A DNA stretch of 64,000 nt from Bacteroidota bacterium (GTDB taxonomy: Bacteria; Bacteroidota; Bacteroidia; Chitinophagales; Chitinophagaceae), in contig JAFDXK010000006.1 of assembly GCA_018267965.1 (NCBI GenBank), positions 62,001 through 126,000 of the forward strand, read 5' to 3'. Below, piece after piece: positions 35,292 through 44,719 of this stretch. Made by a program: the position numbers and the translations under genes. Under the pieces are notes generated by a model that ran no database searches, was not told where the DNA came from, and was given only the letters and a program-made list of their open reading frames with translations. Every line of letters begins with the position of its first letter. The first letter of the stretch is position 1.

Positions 35292-37316
35292 CTACTTCTT
35301 ATACTTTAACACAACAATTTGAGTGATTTCTTTGTACATCTTTTCATACATCTCTTTAATATCATCATATTCCCGAGGAGCATATATACAACCCGATCTC
35401 TTAAAATTTGTATTTATACCCAATGTCCTTGTTGTACTGTCATAAGAAATCATATGCTTGAAATTAATGTCCTCCCCATAGTCCAAAATAGCAGACTTAG
35501 GGATATCTTCTGCATCAATATTTTGAGGCAAATTTGCATTAAAAACATACACGTGCTCTTCCGGGAAATCTAATTCAACAGGGGTTCTGCGCTTCATTGT
35601 CTTAAACGGCACATTTGGTATTGCTTTTACTAAGTCAGTTGATAAGTAAAAAACATCAAGTGGCTTTTCAAAGTTTTGAACGATAGTGTATTTTATTTTC
35701 AAATTAGTATCAGGATTATTTTGAAAATCCATCGACAAGCTATCTATACCAGCACCAGAATGCAGTCCCTGGGCTATTGCCTTCAATTGTCTGGTAAATT
35801 CACTGCTATCTTTTTTAACCAGGGTTCTCAATTCTCTCGATTTATTCATTCCCAAATATTCAGATATACGGACGATAAAAGATGTATCAGTAATGGAAAT
35901 CACATTTGCCATTACTACGTCCTTTTCTTTATTGTCTTTAGGCAGAATATCTATCGGATATCCCCCATCTTTATTAATTACCCTGGCGTACCCAGTATAG
36001 CAGTAATAAGGGAGCCTGCCGAAAGCATTATATTTACCTGATGCATCAAGATAATATCTAGCTGTCCCTATCTGCAACAAACAAACTGCATGATTAAATC
36101 TATCTAATAAGGGAAACTGTGGTGTGGCTTTGGGTCTGCCCTTAGTACTTAATACTAATGGCGACGCATTCAATCCAGCTTTACATAACATTTCGGTCAA
36201 TAGTAAATTAATCTCTGCTGCATTACCTTCTTTATTTTCAAAAACAAATACCATGTCTTCATGAGGAGTAATTGCAATTTCATCAATGCAATGCATCCTG
36301 CTTCTTACATACCTAAAAATTGCTTTTGCCCTGGCTAAATCATCTTGGTGAACTTTCATTATCGAATCAACGTCTCCTTTTAAAAACCTGCTACCCAACT
36401 CCAGTTGCTTGCCAAAATATTTGTACTCCCAAAGTGTTTTAGTAAACCCTTTCCATGCTTTCTGAGAACCTGCGCTGTCTACATTGCTGACGTTATAGTC
36501 AGGAGGTTGAACTTGCACGTTAATACGTTCACGATAATCATCAACATTGCCAGAATAAGGCTCCTGTGTTAATGCACTGATATTTTTTCTTACCCAAATT
36601 ATATTATTAGGCACACCTGCTCCATACTCTTCAACATTTACAATGTAAGCTTGTGCATCAGACTGTTCTGCTTCCTTTTTACTTTTAAACTCACGAAAAG
36701 TAGGCAACGCCTGACCAACAGTCACAAAAGGGAAACCCCTTGGAATACTAATTTCATATTCACTCGTTAATGTAGGATATTCATTCTGAAAATACCAAGG
36801 TCTAAAGGAAAGAGAAGCAGGAGAATATATTTGATACGAATAATCAATTATTGAACCTAAACCCACAGCAGGTAAAGCAAATTTTAATTGATATACCACA
36901 TCGTTATACCTGTTATTAAAAACAGCAGATTTTGCCATTTCTGTTTTTGTTAAAGTACCGTTCTTAAGATAGTAGGTAGTACCAGTCACATACTTAACCT
37001 TACCTTCTATTGCTGCGTTAGAATAATAATAATCCTGAATATTGGCTTCATTAATAGCATCCTCTTTCAATATCTTGATAACCCGGTGTACGGTATAAAT
37101 TTGCGCATAGTGTTCATAATTTCCTATTACTTCTCTTACTATTTCAACTGAACCTTTTTCGAAAAGCACTACTGCTGACGCATCAGAGTCAGATAAAAAC
37201 ACGTTTGTTTTAATATATTTTTTTACATACTGATTTGTGTCTTGCGCAAATAGTGAGTTGGAGCAGAAAAGTATAAATATTGTAATAATATAAAGGGCGA
37301 GGAGAGGGTATTTCAC
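35292..37316 (-). CDS. DUF3857/transglutaminase-like exported protein lacking the catalytic Cys
   Basis: Protein of 674 residues, GTG start at 37316 giving a normal signal peptide (LFCSNSLFAQ). Domain order is the same as in the following gene: DUF3857 sandwich, then a transglutaminase-like fold. Where active members read GDC/GNC, this one reads GNAAEINLL, with Ala366 in the cysteine position, while RFNHAVCLL (His) and YYLDASG (Asp) are kept. It is therefore probably non-catalytic as a transglutaminase. The one-base gap to the active homologue suggests that the pair are made together. Confidence 0.8.
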   Translation of the reverse strand: MKYPLLALYIITIFILFCSNSLFAQDTNQYVKKYIKTNVFLSDSDASAVVLFEKGSVEIVREVIGNYEHYAQIYTVHRVIKILKEDAINEANIQDYYYSNAAIEGKVKYVTGTTYYLKNGTLTKTEMAKSAVFNNRYNDVVYQLKFALPAVGLGSIIDYSYQIYSPASLSFRPWYFQNEYPTLTSEYEISIPRGFPFVTVGQALPTFREFKSKKEAEQSDAQAYIVNVEEYGAGVPNNIIWVRKNISALTQEPYSGNVDDYRERINVQVQPPDYNVSNVDSAGSQKAWKGFTKTLWEYKYFGKQLELGSRFLKGDVDSIMKVHQDDLARAKAIFRYVRSRMHCIDEIAITPHEDMVFVFENKEGNAAEINLLLTEMLCKAGLNASPLVLSTKGRPKATPQFPLLDRFNHAVCLLQIGTARYYLDASGKYNAFGRLPYYCYTGYARVINKDGGYPIDILPKDNKEKDVVMANVISITDTSFIVRISEYLGMNKSRELRTLVKKDSSEFTRQLKAIAQGLHSGAGIDSLSMDFQNNPDTNLKIKYTIVQNFEKPLDVFYLSTDLVKAIPNVPFKTMKRRTPVELDFPEEHVYVFNANLPQNIDAEDIPKSAILDYGEDINFKHMISYDSTTRTLGINTNFKRSGCIYAPREYDDIKEMYEKMYKEITQIVVLKYKK

Positions 37317-37341
37317 TTTTTCTTTGAAAAGTAATCAATTA

Positions 37342-38766
37342 TCAACATTCAGGCAAGCTGAGCGGTATATGTAATGCCAACCCGCCTTCTGCAGTCTCTT
37401 TGTATTTATGGTTCATGTCTAGTGCGGTGTGCCACATGGTACTCACTACGTGGTCAAGCGACACTTTCGCATTATATGGATTGCTTTGTAACGCTAATTG
37501 CGATGCCGTTATTGCCTTTATCGCTCCCATTGTGTTACGCTCAATACATGGCACTTGTACCAAACCGCCTATCGGGTCACAGGTAAGACCCAGGTGGTGT
37601 TCCATAGCTATTTCAGAAGCCATCAGGCATTGCTGTTCCGTACCACCCAGCGCGTCGGTCAATGCAGCTGCAGCCATTGATGAGGAAACGCCTATCTCTG
37701 CCTGGCATCCACCCATAGCTGCGGATATCGTAGCACCTTTTTTGAAGATGCTTCCTATTTCAGAAGCTGTAAGCAGGAAGCGGATTATTTTATCATCATC
37801 ATAACCATCACAAAACGCGATAAAATATTGCAGCACGGCAGGTATTACACCAGCGGCACCATTAGTAGGTGCTGTTACCACACGGCTGAAAGAAGCATTC
37901 TCTTCATTCACCGCCAATGCAAAACAACTTACCCAATCCAATATATACTGGAATCCCTGTCCACCTGCACGAATAGCATCTATCCACTCTTTATAATTAT
38001 TGTATTCGCGTCCGTTTAATAACCTTTTATTCAATGCAGCAGCACGGCGTGTCACATTCAGTCCTCCCGGCAATTCACCTGTTACATGGCAACCACGATA
38101 GGTGCAATCGCGCATCGTTTCCCAAATCTTCAATACACCTTTCTTGGTTTCTGCTTCGCTTCGCCAAGCCATTTCGTTCTCCATCACCACACCGGCAATA
38201 CGTAAACCAGTTTTACGGCACCAGTGTAATAAGTCTTCTGCATTCTCAATCGGAAAGTGCAGGTCAACAAAGTTGGCTGCATTTTTATCTTCTCCTTCTT
38301 TTACTACAAAACCGCCACCTATAGAATAATACGTTTGCGCTACTTTATGTCCATCACTGAACTCGCATAAAAAAGTCAAAGCATTAGGATGAAAAGGCAG
38401 GCTTTCATCCATCAGGAATTCCACATCGACCGAAGGGTTGAAATCAATTTCTTTCTGTCCACCCAATATCATTTTCTTTTGGGTACTTATCCGGTTGATG
38501 CTAGGGGTAATTTCATTTACATCAAACGTCACAGGGTCTTCACCACATAAACCCAATATCACAGCTACATCTGTACCGTGCCCTTTACCCGTCTTTGCTA
38601 GCGAGCCGTACAGCAACACTTTTACAGATGTTACATTATCAATGCCTTTTTCTTTCAAAGTATCAATGAAACGAAGGGCTGCACGCCATGGGCCAAGTGT
38701 ATGCGAGCTGCTGGGACCAACTCCTATCTTAAAAATATCGAATACCGAAATCTGTTCTCTTTTCAC
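37342..38766 (-). CDS. sdaA: L-serine ammonia-lyase (iron-sulfur, single chain)
   Basis: Deaminates L-serine to pyruvate and ammonia using a 4Fe-4S cluster. The 474-residue protein is a fused beta-alpha form: [24 protein letters not shown] at the start, [18 protein letters not shown] in the middle, and [17 protein letters not shown] and [18 protein letters not shown] with cluster cysteines near the C-terminus. The start codon is GTG; no in-frame ATG precedes it. It lies 25 bases before the DUF3857 pair and may share transcription with them. A -7 box and a hairpin leader lie upstream. Confidence 0.95.
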   Translation of the reverse strand: MKREQISVFDIFKIGVGPSSSHTLGPWRAALRFIDTLKEKGIDNVTSVKVLLYGSLAKTGKGHGTDVAVILGLCGEDPVTFDVNEITPSINRISTQKKMILGGQKEIDFNPSVDVEFLMDESLPFHPNALTFLCEFSDGHKVAQTYYSIGGGFVVKEGEDKNAANFVDLHFPIENAEDLLHWCRKTGLRIAGVVMENEMAWRSEAETKKGVLKIWETMRDCTYRGCHVTGELPGGLNVTRRAAALNKRLLNGREYNNYKEWIDAIRAGGQGFQYILDWVSCFALAVNEENASFSRVVTAPTNGAAGVIPAVLQYFIAFCDGYDDDKIIRFLLTASEIGSIFKKGATISAAMGGCQAEIGVSSSMAAAALTDALGGTEQQCLMASEIAMEHHLGLTCDPIGGLVQVPCIERNTMGAIKAITASQLALQSNPYNAKVSLDHVVSTMWHTALDMNHKYKETAEGGLALHIPLSLPEC

Positions 38767-38780
38767 GCTAAATAAAAAAA

Positions 38781-38802
38781 TGGGCGAATAAAAATCCGCC
38801 CA
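38781..38802 (-). terminator. Hairpin with T-tract: fasciclin terminator or sdaA leader hairpin
   Basis: TGGGCG / CGCCCA inverted repeat with a ten-base AT loop, followed on the minus strand by TTTTTTTA. It can terminate the fasciclin gene (stop at 38837). The sdaA -7 box abuts it, so the same hairpin would also be at the very 5' end of the sdaA transcript. Confidence 0.7.
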
Positions 38803-38808
38803 AAGATA
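38801..38808 (-). promoter_or_regulatory. -7 promoter box (TATCTTTG) of sdaA
   Basis: TATCTTTG on the minus strand, 34 bases upstream of the sdaA GTG and overlapping the base of the terminator-like hairpin by two bases. No proper -33 at 19-23 bases. Confidence 0.45.
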
Positions 38809-38836
38809 CTATGAAGCTTACAAAAACCCTTGTTAA

Positions 38837-39400
38837 TTATGGCATTAATACGTGGTCAATCACATGTATTACACCATTGCTTTGATTTACATCCTTAATC
38901 GTCACTTTAGCCACTCCGCCTTTAGCATCTTTAATCCATAATGATTTATCCTTCCACATAAAAGTTAATTCTTCGCCTTGTACAGTTTTTGCCTTGTACA
39001 TACCGTTGCCTTTTTTCACTGCATCCATTATCTGCTCAGCACTCCAACGGCCTGCCACAACATGATAAGTCAGCACACTTGTCAATGTACCTTTGTTTTC
39101 TGGTTTCAACAGGTTGTCAACTGCACCTGCAGGCAGCATATTGAATGCTTCGTTAGTAGGTGCAAACACTGTGAACGGACCTGCGCTTTGTAAGGTCTCA
39201 ACCAAGCCCGCAGCTTTTACAGCAGCTACCAATGTTGTATGGTCTTTAGAGTTCACTGCATTTTCTACAATGTTCTTAGAAGGGTACATTGCAGCACCGC
39301 CCACCATTACTGTTTTCTCGCCTTTCTTAGCGAAGGTAGCCTGAGGAGTGATAGCTAATACTGCAGCCGCAAGCACCGGGATAAACATGATACGTTTCAT
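38837..39400 (-). CDS. Fasciclin-domain secreted protein
   Basis: Protein of 187 residues with signal peptide (ending TFAKK) and one FAS1 domain: KDHTTLVAAVKAAGLVETLQSAGPFTVFAPTNEAFNML, TYHVVAGRW and NGVIHVIDHVLMP are the conserved H1 and H2 boxes. FAS1 domains mediate adhesion. It is the first minus-strand gene before sdaA and is separated from it by a terminator-like hairpin, so it is probably its own unit. Confidence 0.94.
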   Translation of the reverse strand: MKRIMFIPVLAAAVLAITPQATFAKKGEKTVMVGGAAMYPSKNIVENAVNSKDHTTLVAAVKAAGLVETLQSAGPFTVFAPTNEAFNMLPAGAVDNLLKPENKGTLTSVLTYHVVAGRWSAEQIMDAVKKGNGMYKAKTVQGEELTFMWKDKSLWIKDAKGGVAKVTIKDVNQSNGVIHVIDHVLMP

Positions 39401-39580
39401 AATTGTTCAGTTTTAATTGTTTTTGGTTTATTAATTCAGTTACAATTACATCTACGGCAACTTTTTAGTTTTGGATTTGCAGATTTGAAAAAAATATTTG
39501 AGTACAATGGTTGCAACGTACCAACAAGGTATTGTTAGGTCAGATTTCTCTAAAAAAATGCTAGTAAAACCAAAAAATGA

Positions 39581-39967
39581 TTATTCAATAACAGGGGCAC
39601 AAGGAGACAATAAATTATCATCATGTTCAGTAAGGATACCCTTAGCAAGTCTGTAAACAAGAAACTTATTATTTAACTCACTATCTTCTGGTAATCGTAA
39701 ATAAAGCAAGCCATAGCTTCCTCTCGCTATTTTTCCTACTTCACGAAAAAGATTTATTACATCATCACTATATCCATTATCATGATTATGTACAGAACTC
39801 ACATGTAAAGTGTTAATGAAGTTTTGTTGCTTTATTTCACAGGTCTGGAAATATTTTTTATATGGCAATAAAAGAGCCTCCAGCGCAAAAAACATCTCAG
39901 TTTCATCTTGTTCTACAGAATCTGAATCATCCATATGCAAGACTATCCAGCCAAAAAAACAAACCAT
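39581..39967 (-). CDS. Imm7-family immunity protein, orphan
   Basis: Protein of 128 residues resembling immunity protein 7 of polymorphic-toxin systems: it begins MVCFFGWIVLH (family: short start then F-GW) and carries VSSVHNHD, LFREVGKIARGSYGLLYLR and LLSPCAPVIE, which are the family's conserved C-terminal core. The open frame reaches 39988, but ATG 39967 fits the family start. Such proteins neutralise a cognate toxin delivered by neighbouring cells. No toxin gene is adjacent; the flanks are fasciclin and sppA. The Imm7 call is from memory of the family pattern. Confidence 0.7.
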   Translation of the reverse strand: MVCFFGWIVLHMDDSDSVEQDETEMFFALEALLLPYKKYFQTCEIKQQNFINTLHVSSVHNHDNGYSDDVINLFREVGKIARGSYGLLYLRLPEDSELNNKFLVYRLAKGILTEHDDNLLSPCAPVIE

Positions 39968-40044
39968 TGATTTTGCTCTGTATGTCATGCAGATAAATTA
40001 ATTATGCCTGGGCAGCTAACCTAAAGATACTACTTACCCATATT

Positions 40045-40077
40045 AATAAAGCCCCCTGAAAATCAGGAGGCTTTATT
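40045..40077 (-). terminator. Terminator after sppA
   Basis: Fifteen-pair stem with one mismatch (AATAAAGCCcCCTGA / TCAGGaGGCTTTATT), three-base loop, lying between sppA (stop at 40099) and the Imm7 gene. Confidence 0.8.
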
Positions 40078-40098
40078 ATGTTATAAATTACCAATCAA

Positions 40099-41883
40099 CT
40101 ATTTCGTCTCCCAGGAAAATGGCAATAACATTTGAATTTTGCCATTCATGTTTTTCAGTTCTTTCACTTTTTTATACCATTGGTATTCATCACCCATTTC
40201 TTCCTGCATAGCAGCTTTCACTACTTGTGCAGATGCCTTATTGCCTTTGAATTTCTTAATGAAACTTTCAAATTTATCTATAGGCTCAGGGTAGGTAATT
40301 ACCCTATAATCCGTCAATTTAGCCAGTTTAGCCGCACTTGCTACCGCCCTGTCTATTCCGCCTAAACCATCTACTAAATGTATATCCAGCGCATCTGTAC
40401 CTGTCCATACACGGCCTTGTGCAAAACTATCAACTAGCGCCACATCCATTTTACGGCCTGCAGCTACACGAGATTTGAATATAGTATATATATTATCAAC
40501 AGAGCGTTGCATTTTTGCCGCTTCTTCAGGCGTTAGTGCCCTGATACCGTTCGGGAAATCGGCATAAGGAGCATTTTTTACGCCATCGAATGTGACACCT
40601 AATTTGTTCTTCATCAGGTTTTCGATATTGAACATCATACCGAACACACCAATGCTACCTGTTATGGTATTAGGCATAGCGAAGATGCTGTCTGCAAGGC
40701 TTGATATATAATAACCGCCGGATGCTGCCACATCTCCCATAGATACCACTAATGGTTTCTTTTGTTTCAGCAATTGCAATTCACGAAGTATCACTTCAGA
40801 GGCTAATGCACTGCCACCCGGAGAGTTAACACGTAATACTACCGCTTTTACTTTATCATTATTAGCGAGCTTGCGTATGTGCTCTATAAAGTCTTCTGAT
40901 GCTATCCCTTCATCATCGTCGCTTTCTCCATCGGATATAGTACCCTCTGCAACCAATATAGCTATTCTTGAATCTTTGGTTGTACTATTGCTTCTTGCAT
41001 GTTCAGCATAATCATCCAATGAAACATATTTTATCTTATCCTCATTGTCTACACCTGCTTTAGCTTTTATACGATCCTCTACCTGGTCCCAGTACAATAG
41101 TCCATCTACCAGTTTATATTTCAATGCATCTGCAGGAAATTCTATAGTACCTGCAGTAGTGAGGTTTTGCAATTCGGCCTCACTTACTTTGGTATGAGAA
41201 GAAACCGCGTGTAAAAATTCATTCCAGAAATCTTTTTGAAACTCCGTTACCTGCTGGCGGTTAGCATCGCTCATTTTATCTGTACGGAAAGGCTCTGTGG
41301 CACTTTTGAATTTACCTGCGTAGAATATTTCTGGTTGTATTTCCAGTTTATCAAGTGTTCCTTTAAAGAAGGAAAGAATGGTGGCAAAACCTTTCAGGTC
41401 CATATCGCCCACCGGGTTAAGGTAAATGCTGTCAGCGGCAGTGCCAACGTAATATGCCCCCTGGCTGATAACCTGGCCGTAAGCATAAACAAATTTGCCT
41501 CCGGATTTAAAATCAATTATTGACTTACGAAGTTGCTGCGATGTAGCCCATCCGTTAACATTGGGATTGAGTTTTATCAGGATACCTTTTATCCTGTTGT
41601 CATTGGCAGCTTTATCTATTGCCTTACAAACATCATAAAGGCCTGCATTGAATGAACTACCGTCTGCAAATACTGCAAAAGAATTGCTTTGGCTGCGTTC
41701 ACGTATTCTGTCACTAAGGTCTATCACTAATACGCTGTTGTTAGCTATAACTACTTCTTTTTCTGTCTTTACAGATTTAGATACAGCAGCCACCATTATG
41801 CCTATCAGCACCCCAAACACTATAACGCCTGCTACTATCATTGCCAGTAATGAGGCGAAAAACATCTTAAAAAACTGTTTCAT
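40099..41883 (-). CDS. sppA: Signal peptide peptidase SppA, 67K type
   Basis: Inner-membrane serine protease that degrades cleaved signal peptides in the periplasm. The 594-residue protein has one N-terminal membrane helix (FASLLAMIVAGVIVFGVLIGIMV) and two tandem ClpP-like repeats, as in the 67K enzyme of E. coli. The catalytic lysine region is in the N-terminal repeat (FVYAYGQVISQGAYYVG). The serine is in the C-terminal repeat in GDVAASGGYYISS, followed by TITGSIGVFG. A -7 box precedes the gene and a terminator follows, so it stands alone. Confidence 0.93.
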   Translation of the reverse strand: MKQFFKMFFASLLAMIVAGVIVFGVLIGIMVAAVSKSVKTEKEVVIANNSVLVIDLSDRIRERSQSNSFAVFADGSSFNAGLYDVCKAIDKAANDNRIKGILIKLNPNVNGWATSQQLRKSIIDFKSGGKFVYAYGQVISQGAYYVGTAADSIYLNPVGDMDLKGFATILSFFKGTLDKLEIQPEIFYAGKFKSATEPFRTDKMSDANRQQVTEFQKDFWNEFLHAVSSHTKVSEAELQNLTTAGTIEFPADALKYKLVDGLLYWDQVEDRIKAKAGVDNEDKIKYVSLDDYAEHARSNSTTKDSRIAILVAEGTISDGESDDDEGIASEDFIEHIRKLANNDKVKAVVLRVNSPGGSALASEVILRELQLLKQKKPLVVSMGDVAASGGYYISSLADSIFAMPNTITGSIGVFGMMFNIENLMKNKLGVTFDGVKNAPYADFPNGIRALTPEEAAKMQRSVDNIYTIFKSRVAAGRKMDVALVDSFAQGRVWTGTDALDIHLVDGLGGIDRAVASAAKLAKLTDYRVITYPEPIDKFESFIKKFKGNKASAQVVKAAMQEEMGDEYQWYKKVKELKNMNGKIQMLLPFSWETK

Positions 41884-41924
41884 CAGCTTGTATTTTATTG
41901 TGTATGTTATGTATTATAACAGCG

Positions 41925-41932
41925 CAAATATA
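41925..41932 (-). promoter_or_regulatory. -7 promoter box (TATATTTG) of sppA
   Basis: Perfect TAnnTTTG on the minus strand, 41 bases upstream of the sppA ATG. A TTTG lies 27 bases further upstream, longer than the usual spacing. Confidence 0.45.
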
Positions 41933-42131
41933 CACGGTTATCCTTACGTGTAATAATATCAAAACCTTATTGCAGGGGCATTTTTAGTGTTATTTCAGCC
42001 AACACGCCAATATAGTCGGTAAATGCATGTTGTTGGTCGGTAGTAAATTTCCGTTACACCCAACATTAACAAAGCTTTCATTTAAAAAATAGTTTTGAGG
42101 CTCCTGAAACGGTTATTATATTTACTTATCG

Positions 42132-42752
42132 ATGCGCGCTATCCTACTGGTATGCTTTTGTTTTTGTTTTTACTCCGCCTCTGCACAGACAGAAGCCAAG
42201 GCAAAACTGCATCCTGTTATACCCTTTGCAGAAAAGCTACAATTGAGCTATGAATTTCTGATGAAGAATCCTTTGGCTATCGCATCGCAGATAGATTTTT
42301 TAGAACACTTTCCTAAAACCAAAGACGATTTTATTACCGTTTTTAACCCTGATGATTATAAAGAGCTGTACAATGTAAGTCATAAATATATTGCGGCTTT
42401 TAAAATGATAGGTGATAAACTACCTGACAGTGTGTTGAAAATTGGTTTTGCCATTGGTAACCAATTAGAATGGAGCAGTGGTCCGTCTGACGAATTACAA
42501 CACGCATTACTTACCATAGCATCAAACCATATCGAGGCTTTTGTTGACCAGATATATAAACTGAAGAAAAAAGAGATTGACGGACTGGTACATTACCTGG
42601 CCGATGTTGAATACAACCCTCAGTGTTCCATATACAATGACCTTGTAAAAAACCTGCAGGAAGCCGGCGCATATAATATTGCAGGCAAACTGGTGCGCGA
42701 CAGAAGATTTACACACGAGAAACACAATGACGACATTACCGATATACAATAA
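42132..42752 (+). CDS. Secreted protein of unknown function
   Basis: Protein of 206 residues with a signal peptide ending SASAQ and a mature helical, soluble body containing NPLAIASQIDFLEHFP and a charged C-terminus (HEKHNDDITDIQ). I do not recognise a family. Its last 26 bases overlap the start of the downstream methyltransferase gene in another frame, so the two are probably translated together. Confidence 0.65.
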   Translation: MRAILLVCFCFCFYSASAQTEAKAKLHPVIPFAEKLQLSYEFLMKNPLAIASQIDFLEHFPKTKDDFITVFNPDDYKELYNVSHKYIAAFKMIGDKLPDSVLKIGFAIGNQLEWSSGPSDELQHALLTIASNHIEAFVDQIYKLKKKEIDGLVHYLADVEYNPQCSIYNDLVKNLQEAGAYNIAGKLVRDRRFTHEKHNDDITDIQ

Positions 42753-43515
42753 AATAGGTACTGGCTACAACACCACCCGACGTGCAGACCCATATATAGT
42801 TAGCAGAATGCTCGCTAATCTCAATCCAAATAATCAAGGCAAGTACATTGACATTGGTAGTGGCACCGGCAACTACACCAATGCATACGCACAACAAGGA
42901 TTTCATTTCATAGGAGCAGAACCATCAGACAGAATGATTGGTGAAGCAAGAAGTAAATATCCGGGTATCGAATTCATACAAACTAAAGCAGAAGATCTGC
43001 AGCTTGAAGATGAAAGCTTTGATGGGGCAACGGGTACTTTCACCTTACATCATTGGGATAGTATGGAGCAAGGCCTCATGCAAGTTTGCCGTGTATTGAA
43101 GCGGGGAACAAAAGCCGTGTTCCTCAGTTTCACACCAGAACAAATATTCGGTTACTGGCTCTGTCATTATTTTCCGGAGACGATGAGAAACTCAGCAGCA
43201 GTAGCTCCTTCTATCGAAGACATGACGGCTATCTTTCTCAAAGCAGGATTTAAAAGTATAAGTACAGAAAAATACTTTGTGCATGATGAACTTCAAGACC
43301 ATTTTCTGTACAGTAATAAAAATCGCCCTGAGCAATACCTGCGCCCCGAAGTGCGTAACGGCGCCTCTTCATTTACACTTTATGCCAACCAGGAAGAAGT
43401 AGCTGCGGGATTAATACAATTAGAAAAAGATATAGCCAACGGAGAAGTTTGGGATATTATTAAACAATACGAAAACGACCTGGGCGATTATTTGTTTTAT
43501 GTAGCGCAGAAATAG
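42727..43515 (+). CDS. SAM-dependent class I methyltransferase
   Basis: Protein of 262 residues with the Rossmann SAM site DIGSGTGNYTNAYA, the acidic end of strand 2 in IGAEPSDRMI, motif II region EDLQLEDESFDGATGTFTLHHW and VCRVLKRGTKAVFLSF; this is the Methyltransf_11 layout. Substrate unknown. I chose ATG 42727 rather than an upstream in-frame TTG (42679), since the latter lies deeper inside the preceding gene. Confidence 0.88.
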   Translation: MTTLPIYNKIGTGYNTTRRADPYIVSRMLANLNPNNQGKYIDIGSGTGNYTNAYAQQGFHFIGAEPSDRMIGEARSKYPGIEFIQTKAEDLQLEDESFDGATGTFTLHHWDSMEQGLMQVCRVLKRGTKAVFLSFTPEQIFGYWLCHYFPETMRNSAAVAPSIEDMTAIFLKAGFKSISTEKYFVHDELQDHFLYSNKNRPEQYLRPEVRNGASSFTLYANQEEVAAGLIQLEKDIANGEVWDIIKQYENDLGDYLFYVAQK

Positions 43516-43624
43516 ATATTTACAATTCGTAAATAAATGCAATAAGTATAAAATAATTTTAAGTCATTTTATATACACTGTAAGAAAATAACTCCAGTAA
43601 GAACAAACCTATAGGCTTTCTTAA

Positions 43625-44014
43625 CTAATCAATTTTTGACACTTCACATGTCAATTGAAAATCGGCAAAGTTTACAGTTGTAGTTTGAACGTAAGAATCT
43701 TTCTTAGCCTCAATAATCGTAGTAGTAAAAACAGCATTAGACGGCAAATCCGGCATCACTTTGAAAGTTTCTGCTGTTGGTGTTAATGTATAAGTACACT
43801 GATTAATCCATTTTACAATAAAAACGGCAGTATCTCTTTTACCTTTCATAACCTCAGTCTGCCTGTCATCATTTCGATGAATGATCCATGTGTTATTAAA
43901 CTTGTCTATGATTTTAAACTTACCATTAGTAAACATACCGCAGCTTACATGCTGATCATCTGAGTACGATGTATTCACAGTTAATAATAAGAATAGTAAA
44001 AAAATGATTCTCAT
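43625..44014 (-). CDS. Small secreted protein of unknown function
   Basis: Protein of 129 residues starting MRIIFLLFLLLTVNTSYS (signal peptide). The mature part has SCGMFTNGKFKI, WIIHRNDDRQTE and VKWINQCTYTLTPT, a Cys...Cys and W/Y pattern that I have seen in small exported Bacteroidota proteins with no known role. ATG 44014 is preferred to an in-frame TTG at 44029. It diverges from folK. Confidence 0.6.
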   Translation of the reverse strand: MRIIFLLFLLLTVNTSYSDDQHVSCGMFTNGKFKIIDKFNNTWIIHRNDDRQTEVMKGKRDTAVFIVKWINQCTYTLTPTAETFKVMPDLPSNAVFTTTIIEAKKDSYVQTTTVNFADFQLTCEVSKID

Positions 44015-44049
44015 GTGTATGTTATTCAATACTTAGCTAAAGATAACTT

Positions 44050-44057
44050 TATCTTTG
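44050..44057 (+). promoter_or_regulatory. -7 promoter box (TATCTTTG) of folK
   Basis: Perfect TAnnTTTG seven bases upstream of the folK ATG; the transcript would have a very short leader. Confidence 0.45.
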
Positions 44058-44064
44058 CGCATCG

Positions 44065-44550
44065 ATGATTAAAGCTTACCTCCTTCTCGGCAGCAACGAA
44101 GGCAATCGTATTGATTGGCTCAACAAAGCTATGGCTGCATTAGAGCAAAGCATTGGCAAAATCGTTGCGAAGTCATCGCTCTATGAAACCGCTGCATGGG
44201 GCAAAGAAGACCAACCCGATTTCCTGAACATGGCGTTGTGTATCGAAACACAATTATCACCACAGCAACTATTACAATCCATCCTGCAAACAGAGATACA
44301 ACTCGGCCGCCATCGCACTGTTAAATGGGGGCAGCGTACCATTGATATTGATATCCTGTTTTATGGCAACGAGGTAATAGACACCCCCGATTTGAAAGTG
44401 CCTCACCCTTATATACAGGAGCGCCGTTTTGCCCTAGTACCCATGAATGAAATAGCCCCTGAATTGCTGCATCCCATACTACAAAAGACCATCGCAGAGC
44501 TGCTTGTTTCCTGCCCCGATAAACTGGAAGTAAGGTTAAAAGAATTTTAA
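44065..44550 (+). CDS. folK: 2-amino-4-hydroxy-6-hydroxymethyldihydropteridine diphosphokinase
   Basis: Transfers pyrophosphate from ATP to the pterin in folate synthesis. The 161-residue protein has LLLGSNEGNR at the start, QPDFLNMAL, the HPPK signature KWGQRTIDIDILFYG with the Mg-binding Asp pair, and HPYIQERRFALVPMNEIAP. Length is normal and the gene is complete. Confidence 0.96.
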   Translation: MIKAYLLLGSNEGNRIDWLNKAMAALEQSIGKIVAKSSLYETAAWGKEDQPDFLNMALCIETQLSPQQLLQSILQTEIQLGRHRTVKWGQRTIDIDILFYGNEVIDTPDLKVPHPYIQERRFALVPMNEIAPELLHPILQKTIAELLVSCPDKLEVRLKEF

Positions 44551-44694
44551 CCGTCAGTTAATTAGTAATTATTATAAAAGCTTGCATGTTTGTTAAGCTT
44601 TCCTTAACTTACTAATCGTTAACTTCGCGAGCCTTTCGACAATTGAAATCGCATTATTATATAATAATAGACCGATAGCCGAGGGTTTGGAATA

Positions 44695-44702
44695 TACGTT
44701 TG
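44695..44702 (+). promoter_or_regulatory. -7 promoter box (TACGTTTG) of recQ
   Basis: Perfect TAnnTTTG 17 bases before the recQ ATG; no suitable -33 element seen. Confidence 0.4.
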
Positions 44703-44719
44703 GCAAAAAATAGTGATAT

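Noticed and set aside
37400-37804. 134-residue plus-strand frame inside sdaA
   Set aside because: Antisense of a conserved enzyme; no protein-like features.
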